NCBI GenBank assembly: GCA_934643865.1
Contig: CAKUCX010000011.1
Span: 6,451-70,450 of the forward strand
Origin: an uncultured Kiritimatiellota bacterium
Lineage (GTDB): Bacteria > Verrucomicrobiota > Kiritimatiellia > RFP12 > UBA1067
Direction: 5' to 3'
DNA: 64,000 bases
This document shows positions 41,702-50,309 of this stretch, in pieces. Every line of letters begins with the position of its first letter. Position 1 is the first letter of the stretch. A program made the translations under genes and the position numbers. Under the pieces are notes generated by a model. It was not told the DNA's origin, did no database searches, and worked only from the letters and a program-made list of their open reading frames with translations.

Positions 41702-42382
41702 GTGACACGCGAAAACAAGGACGTTCTTGCCGCCGTCGCCCCCTTTGCGACGTGGGTGGCGCTTCAGAGTCTCCTGCCCGCGACAGCCGGCGCATACGCC
41801 CTTCGCGCGGCGGCGACGCTCGGCGTGCTCGCGGCCGTCCTGCCGCGCCTCCGGCGCCTCTGCCCGCTCGGCGCGGACTCGCTGCGCGCGGGCCTCGCGC
41901 AGGGTGCCTGGGGCCTTCTCGGCGGCCTCGTCGTCCTCGCCCTCTGGACGCTCCCCGAGGCGAGCGCCCTCTACCGGACATGGTGCGTCTGGCCGTTCGG
42001 CGCGCCGCCCGCCGAGGCGGCGGCCTCGCCCTACGCCCCCGCCGTCTGCGGCTGGCCCCTGACGCTCGCCAAGCTCGTCGGCAGCGCCTTCGTCATCGCC
42101 CCCGTCGAGGAGATCTTCTTCCGCTCCTTCCTCTACCGCTGGCTCCAGCGCCGCGACTTCGCCACCGTGCCGCAGGCCTCCTTCGACCTCTCCGCCCTCC
42201 TCTGGACAGTCCTCCTCTTCACGCTTGAGCACGACCGCCCGCTCGCCGCCGCCCTCTGCGGCCTCGTCTACGGCCTCCTCGCCATCCGCTGCGGGCTTCT
42301 CTCCGCGATCGTCGCCCACATGACGACGAACCTTCTCCTCGCCGTCTACGTCGTCGCGTGCGGTCAATGGGCCTTCTGGTGA
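41702..42382 (+). CDS. CPBP-family intramembrane metalloprotease
   Basis: The 226-residue protein has about six membrane helices and the Abi/CPBP signature: APVEEIFFRSFLYRW (EExxxR), a later His in LEHDRPLAAA and IVAHMTTN with the third metal-binding His. Relatives are the CAAX-like proteases, including some linked to exosortase systems. The start is taken as GTG 41702 because the promoter overlaps the ATG at 41693. The gene overlaps none, but the pseudouridine synthase start follows closely. Confidence 0.75.
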   Translation: MTRENKDVLAAVAPFATWVALQSLLPATAGAYALRAAATLGVLAAVLPRLRRLCPLGADSLRAGLAQGAWGLLGGLVVLALWTLPEASALYRTWCVWPFGAPPAEAAASPYAPAVCGWPLTLAKLVGSAFVIAPVEEIFFRSFLYRWLQRRDFATVPQASFDLSALLWTVLLFTLEHDRPLAAALCGLVYGLLAIRCGLLSAIVAHMTTNLLLAVYVVACGQWAFW

Positions 42383-42387
42383 ACGCG

Positions 42388-43338
42388 ATGGACGCACCCG
42401 GCGAGATTCGGACGTTCACGATTCCCGAGGCGGGCGTCGACCGGCTGGACGTCTGGCTCGCCCAGCAGTGCCCGGACTTCTCCCGCGCGCGCGTGCAGGG
42501 GCTTCTGCGGGCCGGATGCGTGACCGTCAACGGCGGCCTTGCGCGGCGCGCGGCCGCACGCGCCAAGGGCGGAGACGTCGTCGCGCTTGCAATTCCCCCG
42601 CCCGTCCCCGCCGCGCCCGCGCCCGAGGCGATCCCGCTCAGCATCCTCTTCGAGGACGACGACCTGATCGCCCTCGACAAGCCCGCCGGCCTCGTCGTCC
42701 ACCCCGCCCCCGGCCATCCGACGGGAACGCTCGTCAACGCCCTCCTCCACCACTGCCCCGCGCTCTCGGGCATCGGCGGCGTCGCGCGCCCCGGCATCGT
42801 CCACCGCCTCGACCAGGACACGTCGGGCGTCATGGTCGCCGCGAAGTCGCAGCGCGCGATGGACGCCCTCACGCGGGCGTTCGCCGCCCACGCGAACCTC
42901 CGGAAGACCTACCTCGCCCTCGTCCACGGGACGCCCGACCCGCGCGCGGGCCACATCGAGAACCTCGTCGGGCGCTGTCCCTTCGACCGCAAGAAGATGG
43001 CCGTCGTCGACCGCAACGGCAAGCGCGCCGCGACGGACTACAAGACGGTTGCGCAGGCGGGCCCGCTCACGCTCGTCGCGTGCGACATCCAAACGGGGCG
43101 CACGCACCAGATCCGCGTCCACATGGCCGCGTCGCTCGGCTGCCCGATCGCGGGCGACGCGCTCTACGGCCGCCCGGGGTGGGACAGGAAGCTGACGCCC
43201 GTCCCCGCGCGCCAGCTTCTCCATGCCTGGCGCCTCGACCTCGTCCACCCCGTCACGCGCGCGCCGCTCCGCTTCGAGGCACCCCTCCCCGCCGACTTCA
43301 GGCCGTTCGTGGGGGAACGCCCTTTGCCCATGACTTGA
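42388..43338 (+). CDS. RluD-family pseudouridine synthase
   Basis: The 316-residue protein has an N-terminal S4 RNA-binding domain (VDRLDVWLAQQ to VTVNGG, residues 14-70) and the RluA/RluD catalytic motif GIVHRLDQDTSGVMV with the nucleophilic Asp. GRTHQIRVHMAASLG and GDALYG are further family motifs. It should isomerise uridines in 23S rRNA. The start at 42388 is 5 nt after the CPBP stop; 42367 is an overlapping alternative. It abuts the convergent small lipoprotein gene. Confidence 0.88.
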   Translation: MDAPGEIRTFTIPEAGVDRLDVWLAQQCPDFSRARVQGLLRAGCVTVNGGLARRAAARAKGGDVVALAIPPPVPAAPAPEAIPLSILFEDDDLIALDKPAGLVVHPAPGHPTGTLVNALLHHCPALSGIGGVARPGIVHRLDQDTSGVMVAAKSQRAMDALTRAFAAHANLRKTYLALVHGTPDPRAGHIENLVGRCPFDRKKMAVVDRNGKRAATDYKTVAQAGPLTLVACDIQTGRTHQIRVHMAASLGCPIAGDALYGRPGWDRKLTPVPARQLLHAWRLDLVHPVTRAPLRFEAPLPADFRPFVGERPLPMT

Positions 43339-43557
43339 TCAGGGCGCAGACGCATCCGGGGCGGCGGCTTGGGCAGGGGCGGCCTGGGCGGGGCGCGGCG
43401 GCAATTTGTGGTGGTGCTGCGGACTCGGCCGTCCCGCGCGTGCGCGGTGGGCGTGCGTGCGCCCCGCGTTTCCCTCCGTCGCCGTCATGCAGCCCGTCAG
43501 CCCGCCGACGGCCAGCGCCGCCACCAGCGCCATGCGCATCATCGTCTTCATGTTCAT
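43339..43557 (-). CDS. Small His/Pro/Ala-rich lipoprotein
   Basis: The 72-residue protein has a lipoprotein signal ending in GGLTGC. The mature part holds several His (THAHRAR, QHHHKLPP) and a Pro-Ala tail. It is the last gene of the metal efflux operon, 48 nt after the adaptor gene, with GGAG before the ATG. A role in binding the exported metal is plausible but unproven. Confidence 0.6.
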   Translation of the reverse strand: MNMKTMMRMALVAALAVGGLTGCMTATEGNAGRTHAHRARAGRPSPQHHHKLPPRPAQAAPAQAAAPDASAP

Positions 43558-43605
43558 GTTCTTTCTCCTTCGTTTAGGCGTTCGCGTTGTCGTCCGTTTT
43601 TCCTG

Positions 43606-44778
43606 TCACATCCCCTCGTCGGCGCCTTCGTGGAAGGTCCCGTCGGCGTGGAAGTGTCCGGCGGGCTTCGCGTCCCCGGAGGGCAGGGCGAGCTTCAGTT
43701 CGTAGGCCCCCTCGGCGACGACATCGAGGTCGCCGCCGGACGGGAGGCCCGTCACGGCCGTCCAGCCGCCGGCGGAAAGTCCCGGCACCACGTCCACCGC
43801 AAGGAAGCGGTCCGCGTCGTGCGCGTCCCGCACGAAGACGGTCGGCTGCAGGCCGATCCGCACGAGACACCGAGAGGGAACGGCCGTCACAGGCGTTTCG
43901 TGCGCGTCCAGCACGCACGTCGCCGTCGCCCGCGCGCCCGCGCGCCCCTTCGCGCCGCCCTTCGGGAAGACGACGTAGACGGGCACGAGCCCGTTCGCGT
44001 CACCCACGCCGAGGCGGACTTCGCCCGGCACGCCCTCCACCGTCGCCGCCAGCCCGTCGGCGAGACGGGCGGCGTCGCTCGCCGCCACGAGCGCCCGCAG
44101 ACGCAGGTCCTCGGGCGCGACGAGACGCACCACGCTCGCGCCCGTCTCGACCCACGCGCCCGCCTCGCTCGGGAACGCCTCGACGAGACCGTCCGAGGCC
44201 GCCCGCACAGTGACGACGCCGCCCTTCTCCTCCGCGTCGCCGACCAGCGCCTCGCGCTCGGCCTTCTTCACCGCAAGTTCGCTCGCGAGCGGCGCGTTCT
44301 TCGTGCCGAGCTTCCGGTAGACGTCCATCCGCCTTTCGAGAACGGCGAGTTCGCGGGCGCGGGCGGCGAGGTCCGGCGACGTGACCGTGAAGAGCGCCTC
44401 GCCCGCCTTCACGCGCGCGAGCGGCTTTACGAGCAGGGCCAGCCGCCCCGCGACCGGCGTCGCGACCGTCCGGCGCGCGTCCGGGGAAAGTTCGTAGCGC
44501 CCCGTGAACGCCACGGTCGAGGCGAGCCGCCGCTTCTCGGGCCGGACCGTCTTCAGCCCCATCGCCTTCTGCACGGCCGCCGCCACCGACACGGCCTTCA
44601 CGCCCTTCGCCGCCGGGCCGTGGCCCGCGTGGCCGTGGTCGTGCGCCGCGTGGTCGTGGCCCGCATGGTCGTGGTCGTGCGCCGCGTGGTCGTGGCCCGC
44701 ATGGTCGTGGTCGTGCGGTTCCACGGCGAACGCCCCGAAGCACAGCACGCCCGCCAACGCAAAGATCGTTTTCATCAT
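43606..44778 (-). CDS. RND efflux periplasmic adaptor with His-rich N-terminus
   Basis: The 390-residue protein has a signal peptide (KTIFALAGVLCFGAFA). Next comes a 36-residue segment of His-Asp repeats such as DHAGHDHAAHDH, which should bind divalent metal. The body shows the membrane-fusion layout: a barrel-sandwich lipoyl half (VATPVAGRLALLVKPLARVKAG), a helical hairpin, the other lipoyl half and a beta-barrel. It bridges the inner-membrane RND pump and the outer-membrane channel. AAGGA lies 7 nt before the chosen ATG; other ATGs upstream are possible. Confidence 0.85.
   Translation of the reverse strand: MMKTIFALAGVLCFGAFAVEPHDHDHAGHDHAAHDHDHAGHDHAAHDHGHAGHGPAAKGVKAVSVAAAVQKAMGLKTVRPEKRRLASTVAFTGRYELSPDARRTVATPVAGRLALLVKPLARVKAGEALFTVTSPDLAARARELAVLERRMDVYRKLGTKNAPLASELAVKKAEREALVGDAEEKGGVVTVRAASDGLVEAFPSEAGAWVETGASVVRLVAPEDLRLRALVAASDAARLADGLAATVEGVPGEVRLGVGDANGLVPVYVVFPKGGAKGRAGARATATCVLDAHETPVTAVPSRCLVRIGLQPTVFVRDAHDADRFLAVDVVPGLSAGGWTAVTGLPSGGDLDVVAEGAYELKLALPSGDAKPAGHFHADGTFHEGADEGM
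44635..44706. repeat. Two exact 36-bp tandem repeats in the adaptor gene
   Basis: Bases 44635-44670 and 44671-44706 are identical. They encode the 12-residue His-Asp unit and give a likely site of copy-number change in the metal-binding arm. Confidence 0.9.
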
Positions 44779-44807
44779 GGTCATTTCCTTCATCTTCCTT
44801 TTCGTTT

Positions 44808-46082
44808 TCAACGTTCATCCTCAACGGCATAGCGCGCAAGCGCCTCGTAGGCCCCGCACACCTCGGCGCGCCAGGCGGCCTCTTCGAGGTCGAGGTCGCA
44901 CAGCTCCTCGCGCACGGCGAGGTAGTCGAGCGGGCCGAGTTCGCCCGCGTCCGCAAGCTTCTCGGCCTGTTCGCGGTCCGACCCCGGCGCGGGCGGATGG
45001 TCGAGGAGGTTCGCGAGTTGTGCCCGCGCGGCGGAAGCCTCGCGCACGAGGTCGCGCCAGACTTCAATCGCGTCGAGCCGCGCCGCGTCGCGCGCGCCCT
45101 CCGCTTCCGCAATCCCCTTCCGGTTGCGGTTCCAGAGCGGCAGCGTCACGCCGGCGACGAGCCCCAGGCGGTCAAGCCCCTCCTCGCGCTCGTAGGCGGG
45201 GCCGAGCTTGAGGTCCGGGTACTGCCGCCGGATCTCCGCCTCCAGCGCCGCCTCGCCGCCCGCGAGCCGCGCCGCCGCCTCGCGCACCTTCGGATGCCGC
45301 ACGAGGTCGAGCGGGGCGGGAGCGCGGGACGGCAGGGCGTGCGCGGCGTGCAGCTCGACGGACGGCACGCGGATCGCGACGCCCGGCAGCAGACCGAGGA
45401 CCTTCACGAGCGCGGCCTCTTCCGCCTCCGCTTCGCGCCGCAGATTCCGCAGCGCATGGAGGCGCCCGTGGCGGCGGCGGCGCGCCGACGCGAGGTCGCC
45501 CGGCGCGATCTCGCCCGCCGCGCAGAGTTTTTCCGCAACTTCGAACGAACGGCGGATGCGGGCATCCGCCTCGTAGGCCGTCAACAGCGCCAACCGTCCG
45601 CGCAGCGCGGCGAGGCGCACGGCCGCCTGCCGCGCCTCGGCCGCCACGTCCCGTTCCGCCGCGCGCACGGCCTCGGCATCCGCCCCGGCGTAGTACGCCG
45701 CCGCCTTCTTCTCGCAACCGGGCACGCCCGAAAGCGGGATCGTGAAGGCGAGCGACGTTCCCATGAGGAACGGCGGACCGTCCGGCTTGAGGACGCGCAG
45801 GGCGTCGAAATCGAGCTCCGGGTCGTCCCACCAGCCCGTTTCGGACGCGACCCGTTCCGAATTCGCCTTCTGGAGCCGCAGCCGGTTCAGCGCGGGGTTC
45901 CCGATGAGCGCCATCTGCGCCACCTCGTCGAGGTTCGCGAAGACGACCTCGTTCGTCGCGCCCCGCCGCGCCTCCGCCGCCCAGTCGATCGGCTTCGGCT
46001 CATACGAGCGGCACCCGGCCAGCGCCGCCAGCAAACCCGCGCACAGGCACAAGGCCCGGGGAATTTTCAAGTCAGTGTTCAT
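44808..46082 (-). CDS. TolC-like outer-membrane efflux lipoprotein
   Basis: The 424-residue protein has a lipoprotein signal ending in LLAALAGC and the long coiled-coil helices of the OEP family, with the two-fold repeat NPALNRLRLQKANSERV and VREAAARLAGGEAALE. PEFTIPLSG-like strand segments (AFTIPLSGVPG, AGVTLPLWNRNRKG) mark the membrane barrel. It forms the exit duct for the RND pump. It lies 29 nt before the adaptor gene and 269 nt after the pump gene, with the palindromic element between. Confidence 0.85.
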   Translation of the reverse strand: MNTDLKIPRALCLCAGLLAALAGCRSYEPKPIDWAAEARRGATNEVVFANLDEVAQMALIGNPALNRLRLQKANSERVASETGWWDDPELDFDALRVLKPDGPPFLMGTSLAFTIPLSGVPGCEKKAAAYYAGADAEAVRAAERDVAAEARQAAVRLAALRGRLALLTAYEADARIRRSFEVAEKLCAAGEIAPGDLASARRRRHGRLHALRNLRREAEAEEAALVKVLGLLPGVAIRVPSVELHAAHALPSRAPAPLDLVRHPKVREAAARLAGGEAALEAEIRRQYPDLKLGPAYEREEGLDRLGLVAGVTLPLWNRNRKGIAEAEGARDAARLDAIEVWRDLVREASAARAQLANLLDHPPAPGSDREQAEKLADAGELGPLDYLAVREELCDLDLEEAAWRAEVCGAYEALARYAVEDER

Positions 46083-46124
46083 GTCGTTCTTCCAAATCAT
46101 GATCATCATTCAGACAGTTCATTC

Positions 46125-46341
46125 AACGCAGATGCTTCGCATACGCAGAATGGGGCGAAAAGGCATGTGGCTACGACGGCGACTCCGTCGCCTACGCCAC
46201 AATGCCTTTTCGCCCAGATCTGTTTCGATGCATCTGGTCATGTCATATCTTGGCGGCAACCGATTGTGGCGTAGGCCCCGTAGGGGCCGTTGTAGCCACA
46301 TCGGTTGCCGCCAAATTCTGCGTATGCGAAGCATCTGCGTT
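46125..46341. repeat. REPIN/MITE-like palindromic element
   Basis: The 217-bp element has perfect 27-bp terminal inverted repeats (46125-46151 and 46315-46341). Inside are two related hairpins in opposite orientation: 46153-46215 (GGGCGAAAAGGCATGTGGC arm) and 46250-46314 (TTGGCGGCAACCGAT arm). Both have a stem with a single bulged base, an asymmetric 6/3-nt internal loop and a 6-bp apical stem. Both share the core TGTGGCTAC...TACGCCACA while the other stem sequences differ but stay paired. This layout is that of two REP units in a REPIN. It lies between the RND pump and TolC-like genes. Confidence 0.85.
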
Positions 46342-46351
46342 CCTCATTCTT

Positions 46352-49300
46352 CTACACGTTCCCTTTTCCAGACCGGGCGCCGAGGCCGAAGACCTTCACG
46401 GCGGCGGGGAGGACGACGAGGTTCAGGACCGTCGCGCCGAGGAGGCCGCCGAACTGGACGACCGCGAGCGGCGCGAGCAGTTCGCCGCCGGGCTTCGAGC
46501 CCGCGAGGATGATCGGCACGAGGCCGAACACCGTCGTGAGCGAGGTCATGACGATGGGCGGCATGCGCTCCTCGGAGCCCTCGCGGATCGCCGTTTCGAG
46601 GTCCGCCCCCTCCGCCAGGCGGTCCTGGTAGCGGTTGAGGAGCAGGAGGCCGTTGCGGAGGACGAACCCGATCACCGTCACGAAGCCAACGAGGGATGAG
46701 ACGGAGAGGACGGGATCGGCGAGCATCACGGCCACCACGGCGCCGATGAGCCCGAGCGGCACGTTGACGAGCGCGAGGACGGCCGCGCGCACGGAGGCGA
46801 GCGCGACGACGAGGATGAAGAAGATGACGACGACGAGCCCCACGCCGAGCGCGGCGAGCCGCCGTCCCGCGCTCTCGCGCGCCTCGTAGCTGCCGCCGAA
46901 CGACACCGTGCAGCCGGCCGCCGACGCGATCGGCTCCAGCCGCGCACGCAGGCGTTCCACGAGCTCGCCCGTGTTCACGCCGTCCGCCGCGTTGCAGGAG
47001 ATGAGCGCCTTGCGCCGCCCGCCCTCGCGCAGCATGAGGTTCGACGCCTCCTCCGGGACGACGCGCGCCACGTCGTCGAGGCGCACGCGGCGTCCGTTCC
47101 GCCCGGAGAGGAGAAGGCCCTTCACGGCCTCGGCGTCCCCCGCCTCGCAGCCCGCAAGGCGCACGACGACGGCGCGGCGGCGCAGGCCGTCGCGCACCTC
47201 GCCCGCCTCCACGCCGTTGAACGCGGCCGCCACCTGCTCGCCCGCCTCGCGCAGCGTGAGCCCCGCCTCCAGGAGCGCGTCCGCATCGTAGTCGATGCGC
47301 AGGGAGCGCACCGTCACCTCGCGGTTCGCCCGCACGTCGGACACCTCGGGCATCCCGTCGAGCGCCGTCTTCATCCGGGCGACGACCGCGCGCAGCACCT
47401 CCACGTCCTCGCCGAAGACGTTCACCGCCACCTCCGCCTCCGTCCCGGAGAGGACGGCGCCGATGCGGTGCGCGATGGGGTAGCCGACGAGCAGGGAACA
47501 GCCGGGAATCGAACCGAGGCGTTCGCGGATCGCGGCCTTCACCGCGTCCGTGTCGCCCTCCAGGTCGACGCGCACGACGTACTCCGAGCTCGACACGGGC
47601 TCCGCGTGCTGGTCGCGCTCGGCGCGCCCCGTCCGGCGCGTCACGGAGAGGACGCCGGGGATCGCGGACAGCGCCGGCACGCACGCCTCCGACACGCGCT
47701 CCGTCTCGGCGAGGGACGCCCCCGGCGGCAGCGAGAGCGCGACGTTGAAGGCATCCTCCCGGAACGGCGGCAGGAAGCTCGACCCGAAGTCCTTCGCCAC
47801 CCACACCGCGCCGGCCGTGAGGAGCGCCGCCGCGAGGACGACGGTCTTCGGCAGTTTCAGCGCGACCCAGAGGAACGGACGGTAGACGGCGCGCATCGCG
47901 CGGATGCCCAGGCTCTCCGTCCGCTTCGCCGGCACCGCCTCCGCGCGCTTCCGCCCGCCCAGCAGCCGCGCGCCCAGACGGAAGAGCCGCGCGAGCGCGG
48001 GGACGGCCACGGCCGCCGCGACGAGCGACATCGCAAAGACGCAGAGGTAGGAGAGGCCGAGCGGACGGAAGAAGCGCCCTTCGAGGCCCGTCAGCATCAT
48101 GAGCGGCAGGAAGACGAGCGCGACGATGAGCGTCGAGAAGCCGACGCCCGGCGCGACCGACGCGGCCGCCTCGGCGATCACCTCGCCGGGCGCGCGCCGC
48201 CGTTCGGGCGGCAGGGCCGCGTTCTCGCCGAGCCGGCGCCGCACGACCTCGGTGAAGATGATCGCCGCGTCCACGATGTCGCCCGCCGCGACCGCGAAAC
48301 CGCCAAGCGTCATCACGTTCACGCCGAGGCCAAAGAGCGGGAAGAGCGCGACGCCGAGGAGGATCGAGAGCGGCATCGTGCAGAGGACGACGAGGATCGT
48401 GCGCAGTTCGAGGAGCGTCAGGAGGAGGACGAGGACGACGACGACCACCGCGTCGCGCACGACCGCACCGCCGCCCCGGATCGAGGCGCCGATGAAGTCC
48501 GCCTGGCGGTAGGCGTTCGCATGGACCTCCACGCCGCGCGCGGCGACCGTCCGCGCGAAGTCGGCGAGCGCGCGGTCGAGGGCCGCCGTCAGCGCGGGCG
48601 TGTTCCCGCCCGGCGTCTTCTGCACCGAGAGGACGACGGCCTCGCGTCCGTTGAAGGACGCGCTGCCGCGCCGGGGCGCGCCCGCGAGCGCGAGGTCCGC
48701 GACATCCCCGAGGCGCAGCGCGCCGCCGTCCGCGAGCGGCACGGCCGCGCGCGCCAGGGCGTCGAGGGAGTCGGCGCGCGAGAGCTGCCGGATCGGCACC
48801 TCCTCCCCGGCGAGGTCGGGCAAGTAGCCCGCGCTCAGGAGCGTGCGCGTGTCCTGCGCCGCCTGGACGACGTCGCCCACCGAGAGGGCGTATTCCGCGA
48901 GGCGGCGCGGATCGACGGAGACGCGGTACTCGGGGAGGCGCCCGCCGATCACCGCCACCTCGCCGATTCCCGGAATGCCGAGGAGGCGCGTGCGGAGGTC
49001 GTATTCGGCGAGTTCGCGCAGTTCGAGCGGCGTGGCGCCGCCTTCCTTCGCCGTGAGCGCGACGAGCATGATTTCGCCCGTCACGGAGACGACGGGGGCG
49101 ATCTCGCAGGAGACGCCCTCCGGCAGCGCTTCGCGCACGCGGGCAAGGCGCTCGAAGACGGCGAAGCGCGCGCGGTCGAGGTCGGCGTTCCAGTCGAAGT
49201 CGACCCACACGAAGGAGAGGCTGCCGCCCGAGCTGGAGCGGATGGTCGAGACGCCCGGAATGCCGTTCACGGCCGTCTCGACGGGGATGGTGACGAGCTG

Positions 49301-49483
49301 CTCCACCTCCTCGGCGGTGAGACCGCCGGCCTCGGTCTGGATTGTGACGCGCGGGACGGAGATGTCCGGGAACACGTCCACGGCGAGCGACCGCCACGCG
49401 AAAACGCCCAGCGTGGCGGCGGCGGCAAGGACCACGAGGACAAACTTGGGATGATCTGCAACGATTCGGAAAAACTTCTTCAT
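46352..49483 (-). CDS. Heavy-metal-type RND efflux pump (CzcA/CusA-like)
   Basis: The 1043-residue inner-membrane pump has twelve membrane helices and two large periplasmic loops. RSLAVDVFPDISVPRVTI near the start is typical of the HME-RND group. The TM4 proton relay reads GGFAVAAGDIVDAAIIFTEVV, with Asp, Asp and Glu as in CzcA/CusA proteins. The start MKKFFRIVADHP at 49483 follows the small Cys-rich protein gene. With the TolC-like and adaptor genes downstream it forms a tripartite exporter of a divalent or monovalent metal; which metal is not clear. Confidence 0.92.
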   Translation of the reverse strand: MKKFFRIVADHPKFVLVVLAAAATLGVFAWRSLAVDVFPDISVPRVTIQTEAGGLTAEEVEQLVTIPVETAVNGIPGVSTIRSSSGGSLSFVWVDFDWNADLDRARFAVFERLARVREALPEGVSCEIAPVVSVTGEIMLVALTAKEGGATPLELRELAEYDLRTRLLGIPGIGEVAVIGGRLPEYRVSVDPRRLAEYALSVGDVVQAAQDTRTLLSAGYLPDLAGEEVPIRQLSRADSLDALARAAVPLADGGALRLGDVADLALAGAPRRGSASFNGREAVVLSVQKTPGGNTPALTAALDRALADFARTVAARGVEVHANAYRQADFIGASIRGGGAVVRDAVVVVVLVLLLTLLELRTILVVLCTMPLSILLGVALFPLFGLGVNVMTLGGFAVAAGDIVDAAIIFTEVVRRRLGENAALPPERRRAPGEVIAEAAASVAPGVGFSTLIVALVFLPLMMLTGLEGRFFRPLGLSYLCVFAMSLVAAAVAVPALARLFRLGARLLGGRKRAEAVPAKRTESLGIRAMRAVYRPFLWVALKLPKTVVLAAALLTAGAVWVAKDFGSSFLPPFREDAFNVALSLPPGASLAETERVSEACVPALSAIPGVLSVTRRTGRAERDQHAEPVSSSEYVVRVDLEGDTDAVKAAIRERLGSIPGCSLLVGYPIAHRIGAVLSGTEAEVAVNVFGEDVEVLRAVVARMKTALDGMPEVSDVRANREVTVRSLRIDYDADALLEAGLTLREAGEQVAAAFNGVEAGEVRDGLRRRAVVVRLAGCEAGDAEAVKGLLLSGRNGRRVRLDDVARVVPEEASNLMLREGGRRKALISCNAADGVNTGELVERLRARLEPIASAAGCTVSFGGSYEARESAGRRLAALGVGLVVVIFFILVVALASVRAAVLALVNVPLGLIGAVVAVMLADPVLSVSSLVGFVTVIGFVLRNGLLLLNRYQDRLAEGADLETAIREGSEERMPPIVMTSLTTVFGLVPIILAGSKPGGELLAPLAVVQFGGLLGATVLNLVVLPAAVKVFGLGARSGKGNV

Positions 49484-49597
49484 GACAACTCCAACGGTCG
49501 GGATCACGCCCCGTGCCGCGCAACGGCGCGGCGGGACGACAACGGCACGGGAGCCGTACACAAACACGGCACGCCCCCTGTCCGACAGCCGGAGGAG

Positions 49598-50080
49598 TTA
49601 CGAACGCGGATGCATCCGCGTGGAAGAAGCAAGATCGCGCCCGCCCGCATCGGGCGGCGCCGTGGAGACGGGCCTCAGGCGCAGGGGATGCGGCGCGCGC
49701 GCGGCGCGCGCATGCCAGATTGGATCAACGGCCGCAACGGCGGGCAGGGCGACGGGAGCGGAGGGCGCCCACACATCGCCGAGCGTCAGCGCCACATGGC
49801 GGCAGGCGTCCGCCCCGCCCCGCTCCGTCAGGCACGCACCGCACGGCTCCCCTTCGTGCCCGCACGGGGGCGGCAGGCCGCCCGTCCCAAACGAGCAGGG
49901 CATGCGCGCGGTCGGCAGCGCCTCCGCGCACACGTGGCACGCCTGCCCGCAGCCATCGGGATCGGGGTCGCAAAGGCAGACCTGGAGAAGCCCCGTCAGG
50001 CATGCGACCATGCCGGCCAACGCCACGGCCGCCGCCGCGTTGACCGTCATCGCCTTGAGGATGATGCGCCTGATCTGCAT
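49598..50080 (-). CDS. Cysteine-rich exported or membrane-anchored protein of the metal efflux operon
   Basis: The 160-residue protein has one N-terminal hydrophobic segment (AVALAGMVACLTGLLQVC). Next is a Cys-rich stretch: CLCDPDPDGCGQACHVC, then MPCSFG, PPCGH and EPCGACLT. The spacing suggests metal binding, perhaps sensing or carrying the exported metal. No family was recognised. It is the first gene of the efflux operon, 10 nt after a TGCTAGACT box. Confidence 0.65.
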   Translation of the reverse strand: MQIRRIILKAMTVNAAAAVALAGMVACLTGLLQVCLCDPDPDGCGQACHVCAEALPTARMPCSFGTGGLPPPCGHEGEPCGACLTERGGADACRHVALTLGDVWAPSAPVALPAVAAVDPIWHARAARAPHPLRLRPVSTAPPDAGGRDLASSTRMHPRS

Positions 50081-50090
50081 GACGCACGCC

Positions 50091-50120
50091 AGTCTAGCAC
50101 ACGCCGCGCCACCCTGTCAA
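50091..50120 (-). promoter_or_regulatory. Promoter of the metal efflux operon (TTGACA, 18 bp, TAGACT)
   Basis: TTGACA at 50115-50120 and TGCTAGACT at 50091-50099, spacing 18 bp. The box ends 10 nt before the ATG at 50080, so the leader is very short. Confidence 0.7.
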
Positions 50121-50309
50121 CGGGCAGCCAGAAGTCCCAGAAGTTGTGCCCGAAAACAAACGCCTCGCCGAGCCGTAGCGGCGGGGCACGCGGGACCAGA
50201 CCTTCACGCGCGGATTGTGCGGCGCGTGCGTGGCGACCTCCACACAGTCGATGACGGGCTCCGCCTCCGAGGCGGCAAACACCGTGACACGCCGTTTCTC
50301 GCGAGAAAA
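50121..50309 (-). other. Unassigned stretch, possible gene remnant
   Basis: Between the GH39-like gene and the efflux promoter, one minus-strand frame reads plausibly (AASEAEPVIDCVEVATHAPH, VKVWSRVPR). It then seems to continue in another frame as LGEAFVFGHNFWDFWLPVD. This could be the eroded end of a frameshifted gene. No start or complete domain is visible. Confidence 0.3.

Noticed and set aside
46153..46314. The paired hairpins as integron attC sites
   Set aside because: They contain GTGGC/GCCAC arms and not the GTTRRRY/RYYYAAC ends, there is no cassette ORF or integrase, and the perfect outer repeats are not an attC feature.
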